Below, one piece after another: positions 23,801 through 34,700 of a stretch of 64,000 bases of DNA. The stretch is from Siniperca chuatsi (Eukaryota; Chordata; Actinopteri; Centrarchiformes; Sinipercidae). The notes under the pieces were generated by a model. That model worked only from the letters and a program-made list of their open reading frames with translations. It searched no databases and was not told where the DNA came from. Position 1 is the first letter of the stretch, and each line of letters starts with the position of its first letter. The stretch is from contig NC_058055.1 in NCBI RefSeq assembly GCF_020085105.1, positions 15,501,822-15,565,821 of the forward strand, written 5' to 3'. The position numbers and the translations under genes were made by a program.

Positions 23801-26219
23801 ATTCCTGTGTGCACTGACATAAAGGCGAGCTGCTGTAACAAAAGAGTTTCCCCTCGGGGATCAATAAAGTATTTTTGATTCTGATTTTGATGCATACTGA
23901 ATTTCCTTAAGTAGTGACCAGGACTCTCAACTGCAGAAGGCCTTTATTTGAAACAGGCTTGTATAAAAGATTCTAATTTCCTCTGATAAGCGTAACTAAT
24001 CATTTTGTGACAAACAGCACAGAATGAGAGACAAATAACAGTGCTCTGCAATATCTACCAATAAATAACATTTAACACAGCTCAAGAAATTTTAAAACAA
24101 TGTGATAAAATACAACTCAGGTCAAGAAACAGCTGCCTCACTAATGGTTAAAAGTATAAACCAGCAATGACAATACCAACATAAACCACCTTGTTCTGAA
24201 CAGACACATTACAAACACTAACATAAAGTTACATTTACATTTTGGAACAGCAAACTTAACAAACTACTCAGTCCAGCACTAGGCATGATGGGAAATGTGG
24301 GCCGTCACACAGATAATTGAGGATGAGGATCTTTTAACACGCATGCTTTAAACAATCCTTGAACAACTCTTTCTTCCAAAAAGGGTTCTTTGGATGGAGT
24401 AAATTCTTAATGGGACCCATAGTCTTACATATAACCCTTGAAGAACTCTTTTTAGAAGAAAGGGTTCTTCAGAGACAAATGGTTCTGGGTGTAACCTTAG
24501 CCCTTCAGGAAAAACCCTTTTGAAACCCTTATTTATAAGAGTGTACTTTGTTTTGCGGCGTCACAACAAACCACTGGTTTAGAAGATTTCTGGAACGATG
24601 TCCAAAACTCTCCCAACTTAATTTCTCTCTCTAAATTGACTGAGTTAATTGTATTCTAAAGGCAATTAAATACATCGCTCTAAATTGGAAATGTATAACA
24701 GGGTAAGGAGCAAGAGATATTACAAAGACGGGTAATTTTTAAACTTTCACCAAACGTTTGCATCACATTTTTAAATCCTCACATTACCTACAGGACAGGA
24801 TGTGTCTCACATATTTCCTTTTAAAAACAGGAAGTGCATTGTTGCTCATGGACTAATAGAGAGAGCAGCTTCAAATATTAGATTTGAATTTCAGGCTTTA
24901 GCCTAGTTGTCAAAGAACATCTAAGTGATGAAGTGTGTGCAACCTGAAGCATTATTATCTGTAGTGCTGTATTTTATGATTATTTTCATTATTTGTTTAC
25001 TATTTTTCTGATTAAGACGGTGTAGTCCCTCATTCGTCCAGGAGTGTTCTATCGTAGAAAAGGTTTCAGTCGTAGTCATCTGGACACTGTTTTCAGAATC
25101 AAGACGTTTCGGCTCCCATCCGGAAGTCATTCTCAATTGGGAATTCCCAATTGAGAATGACTCTAGAAACCTTTTCTACGATATTTTTCTGATTAACTGA
25201 TTAATCGCGTGGTCTATAAAATGTTACATTTCCCAAAGCCCAAGGTGACATATTCAGATTTTCAGTCCAAAAACCCAATCACATTCAATTTACAATGATA
25301 GAAACAGAGAAAAGTGGCATATCCTGACATTTGAGAAACTGGAACAAGAGAATCTTAGGCATTTTTGATAAATCAATGAACAAAATAGCTGTAAACTTAT
25401 CAATTAATTGAGTGATTGTTTGATTGTTGAAATGAGGAATCTGAGTAGTCAGGTGAATTCACTCTTGACTTGACAAACGTTTATGTGGCAAGTGGTTTTG
25501 TAATAAGCGTAGAAAAGTCACATTTTTTATGCTTAGTTTGAGAAACGAGCTTGCTTTTATGTTGCTCGTAATCCCTGGATTGAAATTTGAACAGAGACCC
25601 CAGTTTGAAACATCCACAGGCTGCAAATGTATGAGCAGTTTTCACTCCTGTAACTTTAACAGGACCTACGAATGCTGATGAGTCACCTGAGAGGATGGAA
25701 GAATAAAACACGTTGTCCTAATGGCTACTGTCGCCTTCCCAGCAAGCATTCAAATTAGCTCTGTACCAGCTTTTCCCCCTCTACCTGGGAGCGTTCAGGC
25801 AAATGAGAACTGCCAAATGAAATGTTTATGAGTGTTACAGTAGGAAACAAAAATAACACAAATCCATCCATTGTTTCACGGGCATAGATTAGATTAACAG
25901 AGGAACTGAGTATCGAAGAAGGGGCACTTACTTGGCACAAGAAACTCGTTCAAAAGCAGATGTCTTGGCATTTTGATTGTTGCCTTCCTTCTCTACCTTC
26001 TGGGCAAAGAATGCTTAAAATACAGAGATCATTAATGTCATCACAACATAATTTAACAACATTTAACTACTGGTTTAAAGTAAAAAAAAACTAGGATTGA
26101 GTGTTATTTGTAACAGAAGATGCTTCTTCTTGCTTTTTCTCACCGTTCTGAAGTACGCTGATGAGGGTGACGATGACCAGGAGGTAGATGTGTTCCACCA
26201 CTATGCTGCTGGAGTCCAT
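20863..26219 (-). CDS. alox5ap: 5-lipoxygenase-activating protein (FLAP), 5 exons
   Basis: Role: a MAPEG-family nuclear-envelope/ER membrane protein that presents arachidonate to 5-lipoxygenase for leukotriene synthesis; it works as a trimer. Exons, from the start: 26144-26219, 25932-26013, 22267-22337, 21111-21192, 20863-21025. All borders are AG/GT and phases fit; the sum is 474 nt, 157 residues plus stop (human 161). Conserved blocks: IVTLISVLQNAFFAQKVE, CMDAYPTFLAVMW, PAAFAGIIYLVVRQKYFVGY, STPGYLFGKRVIFFLFLM. Four hydrophobic stretches match the four FLAP helices (about residues 5-25, 55-75, 78-95, 110-130). The start at 26219 gives MDSSSIVVEH, close to the human N-terminus; an in-frame upstream ATG at 26285 would add 22 residues and is less likely. 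Introns 2 and 3 are full of repeats. The gene is convergent with medag, stop codons 322 bp apart. Confidence 0.95.
21260..22060 (+). mobile_element. Tc1/mariner-like element, degenerate, in an alox5ap intron
   Basis: The left end CTATATGGCCAAAAGTAT and the right end ATACTTTGAGCCGTATAG are inverted copies of each other with few mismatches. Near the right end the plus strand reads ALVSEWEQMPAA before stops, like the C-terminal EW..IP region of Tc1-type transposases. A run of 21 T interrupts the left part. The frame is broken and too short to be active. It sits between alox5ap exons 3 and 4. Confidence 0.7.
22970..24550. repeat. GGTTCT/AGAACC foldback repeat with a nested LINE-type tail
   Basis: From about 22990 to 23625 and again from 24360 to 24545 there are many degenerate GGTTCT and AGAACC words in alternating orientation, as in GGGGGTTCTATCGAGAACC (23521-23551 region), giving imperfect palindromes. 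Motifs such as GGTTCTTTGGCTTGTCCCC and TAGGAGAACCC are typical of a teleost foldback MITE. Between the two parts, 23640-23890 ends in CCCCTCGGGGATCAATAAAG, the 3' end of a non-LTR retroposon. It lies in alox5ap intron 2. Confidence 0.65.
25018..25190. repeat. Foldback repeat with perfect 38-bp palindrome
   Basis: The left arm (25018-25140) matches 7313-7440. It ends in a perfect palindrome at 25125-25162 centred on the EcoRI-like GAATTC. The right arm then jumps to CTAGAAACCTTTTCTACGAT, which is the reverse complement of the left-arm part at 25050-25069, so the right arm has lost about 55 bp. Confidence 0.85.
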
Positions 26220-27324
26220 GATCACTGTGTGAGCTGTAGGAGCAGGTAGATGGAGATGCTGAGGGAGACAGAGCTTCTCTTTCACGTCCAGAAATGTGAC
26301 TTTACAGCCAGTTGCACAGCATAAACCTGATCTGTCCTTCTATGACATCATGTACTCCCCCATCCCACCTACCATCCCAGATACACACTCGTTTGTGGCT
26401 TCCTCTTTATGTAAATTATGCTGTGGCTTAATACAGAGAGGTGCAAACAAGTTGCCTGCTACTTCCTCTGTGTATTTGTGTGAGATTTACGAGATCGCAC
26501 GCACATATACGGGAAATTTACATCGCCGTAGTTGTATATCTTATTGTCTATCAGCCTTCTGTTAGAGGCTCTTTGACAAAAATGTCTGCTGCAATGGTGA
26601 AAGGTTTTGAGTGTATAAGTACAGTAAAATATAACTATTTACAAGCTGTCTCAATGACTGGCTTATTCTGACTTGGCCTACCTACAGTCAAACAGCACCT
26701 GCGTGTGCTTTTGAATGGTAATGCAGCTTCCTCTCTGCTTTTTGTCTGTAATTTCTCCACATTTTATTCCAATAGATGTTGTACACATAGAAAACTGTAC
26801 AAAATTATATTTTCCTTTTGATGAATCCCATTTTAACCACTACCCCCTTTCCCAATAGTGTTCAGTTATAATCAATTATTAAACTGATACATTTTGTAAA
26901 GATTAAATAAATTGATTCATTAAATTGGCTCAAGATGGATGGCATAAAGGGGAAAGCAAAAAGTAAATTTAATTTTGCAATTCCTTTTTAAAAATTGAAG
27001 TATTAATGCAATGCAAAATGCAAATGTATTTCATTAATTTCTGATAGCTCTTAATATAATTATTAATTATAATTAAACACTGTAAAAGTCTATAATAATT
27101 ATTTTGGCATACTTACAAATACAAATGAGGAGATATACTGTAGCCAGCTGAGAAGCAGTACTATTTAAATGTGATAGTACAGAATGTAAACAGTACAGGA
27201 CTCTTGTGAAACCGACTAAACTCAAGGTCTACGAGTGTGTCCGTGTTTTCGCAACATAAAATTACCAGAATATCGAGATTTGGCTGACATTTAGAAATAG
27301 GTAATGACCACACCCGTCAGTAGG
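26220..27324. other. Upstream region of alox5ap, no gene seen
   Basis: It should hold the alox5ap promoter and 5' UTR. The sequence is AT-rich and without recognisable repeats. The overlapping open frames at 26296-26671 carry no family feature and I read them as chance. Confidence 0.5.
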
Positions 27325-27396
27325 TCCCATATGGTCTAGCGGTTAGGATTCCTGGTTTTCACCCAGGCGGCCCGGGTTCGACTCCCGGTATGGGAA
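27325..27396 (+). tRNA. tRNA-Glu (anticodon TTC)
   Basis: A 72-nt cloverleaf: acceptor stem TCCCATA (27325-27331) pairs with TATGGGA (27389-27395), discriminator A at 27396. The anticodon stem CCTGG/CCAGG encloses loop TTTTCAC with anticodon TTC. The T arm has CCGGG/CCCGG around TTCGACT, and the B box GGTTCGACTCC lies at 27375-27385. There is no intron and no encoded CCA. A TTTT at 27406-27409 can stop RNA polymerase III. It is a single isolated copy between alox5ap and uspl1. Confidence 0.97.
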
Positions 27397-28235
27397 CGCT
27401 TTCCATTTTGCACTAAAAAGTAAACGCCTCCTGCTATGAGGCGTTGTAAACCTTATTTATATGTTTAACTAACAATTATTAGCTTGACATAGCACACTGG
27501 TGGCCACTGTCACATAAGAGCCGCTAGGTGGCTCTCGACGCCTGTATCTATAGGTCGGCTGGTCGATGAAGGAAGTATAAATGTTGGGTATGGTTATGGC
27601 AAATCAAACGTAGGTTAAGATGCAGGTTTGTCTTAGTTTATGTCTGTTTACCTGGGTAGAGTCCTAACAGAGATATGTTTGCCTGCCAACAATGAAAAGG
27701 GAGATTTCAATTACTTTGTTTTTCTTATGTTGTAATCTTGCTAGATATTTATCACCACATTCCCAGATTTACTGTATTTGGTTTCAATTTCCATTTCAAT
27801 CATACAATGATGTTTTTCCTTTGATTTCAAGAGTCTGACACTCAGTGAGTGAGAGAAAAAGTTTTTATGTAATTGTATTTGGCTGAATAAACAAAGATAT
27901 ATATTTTGTAATATTTTTCTCATATTATCAGTGACAACACAATATGGAAGATATTAAGATGTCTTAATAATCAATGCACGTTTGATGTCTGACTCTTATG
28001 TTCCCTAAATGATGTTTAAGTCTAAATATTTCTCACTGACTTTTTTTCACAAGACTATTCATCTTTTAGTATATGTCATAATCAATAATGGTTTTGCACC
28101 AGTATCCTGGCTGATCAGGACAATAACTTAAGAATATGTGCAAACTTGTGGAGAACAAATAATGTGGCACCTGAATGACTTCAAACAAGCATTTACAGTG
28201 ATTTTAATATTTTAAAAAACTGAAAATAAAAATAT
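27397..28235. other. Spacer between tRNA-Glu and the uspl1 3' end
   Basis: AT-rich, no coding frame, RNA gene or repeat family that I recognise. Confidence 0.5.
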
Positions 28236-28241
28236 TTTATT
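28236..28241 (-). terminator. Probable uspl1 polyadenylation signal
   Basis: AATAAA on the minus strand, about 480 bases after the uspl1 stop codon, which sets a 3' UTR of roughly 500 nt. Confidence 0.5.
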
Positions 28242-28718
28242 CACCTATGAGGAAGCTAGTACACACATTGTACTTGTAAATGTCATAATAATCCTGACAA
28301 CTTTGAACAACAAACACTAGTCGTAAATGACGTGGAAAAAAAATTTATGTACCATGAGAATTTGTCAAAATAACAAAACAGAGCAAACCAACAGCTTTTA
28401 CTTGCATGCTGGTCTTCATACAACCCAGTTTTACATACAGTACATACTACAAAGTGCCAAACTTCGCCAGACTCTACCCATGGGTCAACATACTGTTTCC
28501 AAGACTTAACATACATACAAACTTAACTAACCCATCTAAATGAACAGAAACATAACATTAACATTAATGCACATTTCACCACTTAAAACTTGCAAACTGC
28601 ATCTTCATGTGGAATACGACTGTACATTGCAAAACGAGTTCATTTTTAATTTTCTCATGATACCAAGGGTCAAGGTTATCTGTGCTTGGAGCTTGCAGAC
28701 AACATCCACCCCCACGGC

Positions 28719-31700
28719 TTAAACAAAAAGTTCAAGTGCACTGAGTGCCTCGGTCTCCATGTCAGTCGGTCTCTGAGCCACAGCCTGTGAGAGAAAGTCC
28801 TCCAGGAAGTTTTCAGTGTTGGGTTCATTCATACAAGTGTTTATCTGTGACACTGCACCACCAGCGTTGACCCCACAGTCCAACTGGTCGACTCCATCTT
28901 TCCCATTGGCGAGCATCTCAAGGAAGCCAGTGCTGTCCGGTGAGAGGTTGCTGGCTGTGGTTGCTGGCGAGAGCAGGTCCGAGAGGAAGTCATCGCAGAT
29001 GGAGCCATCATAGGTACTGGAGGTAACCGTGTTAGGAGAGCCAAGGTCAGTGCTGTCCGGTCGGAGGCTGGCTCCCCCCTGATCACCCAACATTTTATTC
29101 AGCTTAGCGAGCTTCTTCTTCTTGGCCTTCAGTTTCTTTATCAGCTTGTACCTGAGGGCTTCAGTATCGCTGAGACTCGGAGGAACCTTCGAGGACTGGC
29201 TGCTATGTTTCTTTAAGGAGGATATTTCAGGGAGCCCCTTTGCTGCAGGCATAGGAAGTGATGTGCCAGACACCACTGTAGAGTTTGTTAGTGATTTCTG
29301 GTGGTTGGAAGTTATGGGTTGAAAATGCTTTGATTTGCCATTGAGAAGTTCAGGGGATGGGAGCGGACTCGGGGTGTTTGAGCTCTTTGCACCGAATGCG
29401 CCATACATTTCTGCAGCTTTTGGTGGGAGACCCTCACTCTCCTCTGTCTTGAGCTGTGGTTTAGGGAAGAGTCCTCCAGGAATCTGCTGTCTTCTCACAG
29501 GATTGGGAGTAGAGTGAGTGGGAGGAGTGGGCTTTACTTGTGTGACAGGGTTGGGGGCGGGTTTAGCAACCGACTTGTGAACTTGGCGCAGTGGGTGTTT
29601 ACTGAGCAGGAAGGACCAGCGGGCATTCGGATGTAGCATTGGCTGCATTGTGGGACTTTTCTGGCTAGGGGACAGGGATGAGGTGTCGGTAGAAGACACA
29701 GGGGACACTTCTTGTGTAGTTTCAACAGGTGGTGTGTTATCCTGAGCAGCAGCAGCCACAGGTTTGTTACTGATTACTTTGGAGGGCTCCGAAGATGCAG
29801 GTGGTGAAATATGTGGGGCTGCTTTGGACAAGGCAGCCTTTTTACCTACTTGTCTGCTGCCAATTCCTCTCCCTCTCCTGGCACCAGGCACAAATGTAGG
29901 ATCACTAGACGAGCCACCATCAGATTCAGATGAGTTGGAGGTGGTGGGGAGCTCAACATCAGTGCCGCGAGACATTTCACTACCTATGACAGTGGAGGAG
30001 CTATCCGGTGTAGAATCAAGTATTTCATTCCCGCTGGGAACCCTCGAATCCTGAGGTTGTTCGTTGCCATTTAAAGGCTGCATTTCTGAATCAGCATTTA
30101 ACTCCACCAGTGTGAGTGTAATGATGTCATTAGGCGTGAGGCCCTCAAAGGTGTCGAGCAGCGTTGTGGAACCTATCGATGTATCAACGCCGGCTGTGAC
30201 TGTTGTGTCCATGATGTTACTGCTGTCTTCAGATACTGAGAGTGCGCAGATGATGTCGGTGTCATTGTGAGACATGAGAAGTGACTGATCTGGAGCGCAA
30301 GCCAACAGTTCATCTGCTATTAAGTCTTTGTCACCTAGACTGGGGTTCATCTCATTTTTAGATGGGGGAGATTCAGAAAATGTGCTGGAGGGAGAACAGG
30401 CACAGGGTTCTTTATCCTCCTCCACCTCCCAGAAGACAACATGCATCTCCTGAGCAGGGACTGGGAGCTTTTGATGGGTCTTACAGTCTGGGTGTTTCAA
30501 GTCGTCATATTCCAGCCACAAACCTGTAAGGAACAGGTACAACAATACACGGTTACAACAAAAAAACAGCATGTGCAGCATGAATGTTTGTACTGATGTG
30601 TGTTATTAGATTCTGATGACCAGCTACAAAGCCAGGGTTGATGAGTTATTGATTCACCCATAACCATCACCTAATGATTTTATAATAAAATTCATAATAC
30701 AACAACTCTAACAAAAAAACTGAGACTAATCTCTTTTACAGGGGCATCTCAGACAACACAGCAGTAGCACACAGAAAAGAACATAAAAATTGCAAAACAT
30801 AATGCAGACTAACAACTAACAAATGCTGGTAAAACCTTAGCCGAACAAGCCACAGATACATTCTTTATGAATGACAACGAAACAAGCCCTAAATGGTTTC
30901 TGTAGTTTAACATTGCATGTGATGTCCAGCAGAATGTGCTGTTGGCAAACTATAATGTAGAGGAATAAAAATATTAACATTCATATGACTAATGAGCTAA
31001 AGTGTTTGCGGTTACACACCAAGTGAAAATGTAGCTTACAGATTAATACAGAGAAGCAAAAAAACAAGTTCTCTTACATTTAACTTCAGTTATCCATGTA
31101 AAAATACTGTAACAAATGACAGCATGCAAACCAGGCTGCCATTGCAAGCTAATCAAATGACCTACATTTTAGCAAAGCCAATGGTTAAGTTATTGTTAAC
31201 ATGTCAGTGAAAAAAAGATAATAAACCTATAACAGAATCAGTCTTAAAATACCTACCATCAGAATTACAAACCCAGGTGACAAAGTGCTTAAGTTGATGG
31301 TTGTACTGTATGACAGTGGTGACTGAGTAGCTTTTCCCCTTGAAGGTGAAGGTGTAGATTCTGACGTCATTGTCAGGAAGCCCCTCTACAAAGTGCAGCT
31401 GAAACACTGGAGGCACTCTAAACAAAACACAAAGCAACAGTCTGGTTAAATGGATGGAAAAGGGAAGGTCGTTAAAGAATATTAAACACGGTTTCTATAA
31501 AGCTACTGCATCTATTTTCTTGTTCTCACTTCTGCTAATGCACAGATGTGTTATTAGAATATGTGTTCTATTATAAGGTTACGTTTAATATTTAATTGTG
31601 GACGTTGAAATTTAAAAAGACAAATGTGTAATTTTGTAGACAATTTAAGTGTTGAGTAATAATGAATTGGTAATTTTATTTGCCCTGGCAATATGTTACA

Positions 31701-34700
31701 GCCCCTTTAAGACAGAGTGCTTTGGCTCAACATCTGTAGGCTGACAATTAAAGTTAATTAATTATTGTGTGGTGTAGCTGTGGAGGCACACAGTTTCTTA
31801 CCAGGTCCTGCGGAGACGTGTTTTGTTATCCTGCTAACCTCCTGATTTGTGCTGGACTTGGAAATAAATATGGTTTGTATTTTTAAATCAGACAACTGAC
31901 TTTGTTGTGGATAATCTGGAGACTATTAGAAAGCCACTTTGTCCCTACATAATCATTAATTATTCAACAGCTAATACTGTATGTTAAAAAGGAAATCCTT
32001 TGTTGACATAGTAATCAATTGTCCCTCTGTGCTTCGACAACTAAAGTATAATCAATTTCTAAGAGTAGGTGTAATTACTTTGAACGTTGTGGCCCAATTT
32101 GGACTATAATCACACCACTAAAATACAGTGGTCTTAATATTCAATTGTACAGTTGGTACACACACACGTAAATAAAATGCTCCAACATGAAGTACATGTA
32201 TCTTAATCAATAATCAAATCCAACAAGGCTGGTCATCGTAAAGCATCTGTGAATGTACAATATTTAAAAAAAAAAAAAAAAAAAAAACTAAAGATGGACA
32301 CATTAACAATTTGATTCTTACCTCTCCAGCATCATAGTCCTCCTCTGATTATTCTGGCAGCACACATTGCACGGGGCCGAGTGGACGGCATGAAGTGGGC
32401 GCCATTCAGGCAAAATATTTGTGAAGGTGGGGAGAGTTTTCATAACTCTGAAAAGTACAGCATGAAATACATTTAGGATTTATACAGTTTCACAAAAGAT
32501 TAGCAAAAGGTAGGAAAAAGTGTGTGTATTGGAGAATAAGTATATGTTTCCTTACAATGTGGTGTTCACATGGCAACACTGAACACTATTAGTTATAGTA
32601 TCTGGGATATCCACTTACAGTATAATGACCACCAGTTGAACTTGTATTATCTATTGATTTAGTTATGGTATTAACCATCTGTCCCAGCCATCCACCAAAC
32701 TAGTGCTGAAACGTTTAGCCCCTTTAATCAATTAGGTGATTAACAGAAAATTAAGCATCAATAATTTTGATTGGAAATTGGTCGTTTAACAAGTAAACAC
32801 TCTTATTCAAGGTTCTCAAATCTGAGGATTTGCTTTTCTCTCTCTTTTTTTTTTAAATGTATCATTGTAAATTCAATACCCTCAAGTTTTCAACTGATGG
32901 TCAGACAAAACAAGCAATTTGAAGACATCACCTTGGGCTCTGGGAAAACTCAACAAATAATCAATTAAGCGGAAAAGATAATTGACAGAATTAATTATAA
33001 AAATAATTAGTTAGTTGCAGCCCTTCACTTGGTTCTCCAGAAGTCTTCTATTAGTTCTCACCTACACAATGTAAGGTGTGTAAGTTTGTACAGCCGTTAT
33101 ATCATATTACCAAAACATGACGTGCACTGTTACCCTGAAGACAATATTTGGACTACTAGCAAAAAACTGGAGACAAAACCTGTTCCTGCAGTTCTGTGCA
33201 GGTTCCAGAAGGCTTTACTGGACATGTTTTTCCCTCCATCAAACATGTTGCTAACAACCACAACTTAATGAACTGACAGTTTTAAGCCATTACAATCAAC
33301 AATCCACTGTTCACAGTCACATATGGATAAATGAGCCAAGGTGGGAGGTTATTACTTATTATAAAGGAATTTATACCAAATTGTCTTCAATGACTCATTA
33401 CTTTATATATTTCCTTTTCCCTCTCTAAACAAACCTGAGGCGGAGTGGGACCTCATCCAATTGCTATAGTGAGCCATGTATTTGTTCCAAGCATGATTAC
33501 TTTCTCTGTGCTTTCAATCGCTAAAGCAAGTTTGGCAAAGACTAAATGCTTTAGTGAATCAAGTAAAACATGTAGTATTTCATCATGTATTTCATCACCT
33601 ACCTTTCTTTCGTGGCAGTTTTGCATTCACTGCACTTGAACTCCCAGTGAAAGGTTGACTGGAAGAGAGGCTCCACCCAAGAGTCCATCATAAGCAGAAG
33701 CGGCATGGCAAATACCGGAGTTTCCCTCTGACCTGAAAAGCACAAACATGCAGCAGTTAGAGCATCGTCACAGGTATGAGTATGACAGGTATGACAGAAG
33801 CTGCAGTTACACTCCCCATTTCCAGGTAATATTAAAGAATTGAATGTGTGGATGAGACATGGGCTAAATTTTACGTGTGAAACACCTGAAAATGAACGGT
33901 ATGTCTCTTCTGCCTGTATCTAAACTGTGTCTGCATTGCCTCACTATGCCTGCCTCCCTTTGTATTTTCAGTATGCAAAGAGCGACAACCACTAAGCAAG
34001 TTTTCCCACTTTCATATAATCTAAAGATTTGGCTCGAACAAGCTGAGCAAAATCCAAGGTTTACATGTCCAAACCTGTCAATTTCTGTTATTATCAGGTG
34101 ATGATGGTTGCTTTGAAATTTCAAGAGTAACTCTTGCCATTGGTACTAAACAGGGATTCATGACTCAGTCCAACAGCAAGTGAGATGCCAAATATCTAAA
34201 GCACAACAGATCAAGGTAGAAACAACAAAAACAAATATAGCCGCAGGTGGCAATGTGTGGGTTCAAACCTTTTTTCACTCAACAGAAGGAAGCAACTCAA
34301 TCGGCCACAATTGATGCCGTGAGCAGCAACGAGCAGGTTTCAGGCTTCACAAAGCTGAGCCAAGTCACTTCAGCTAGTTTAATTCTGTTTAAAGGAGGAG
34401 TGACACCAATCACTTGTTTCATCATTACAATGTATGCAGATTGTCAATAACTGCACATTCAAAGTCCCGCCATTTGTCTCCCATTCATCGGATTTTAACG
34501 AAAATTTGTGTGTGTATGACCAGGATGTCTTCAGTGAGTTTAATGGAGGACTACTCAAAGGCATCTTGAGTTATGAGCAAATATGTGATAGCCCACGTCC
34601 ACTTGCACCAATCAATATGGCACTTCAGATTTTGGTTAATATTTGCCCCCAGAGCATGCACGCTAAAATTGGTGAAATTCTGAGCACCAGATTTTGAGGT

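Noticed and set aside
28816..30270. Several plus-strand frames over the last uspl1 exon
   Set aside because: They are antisense shadows of the long Ser/Pro-rich exon and show no family motif.
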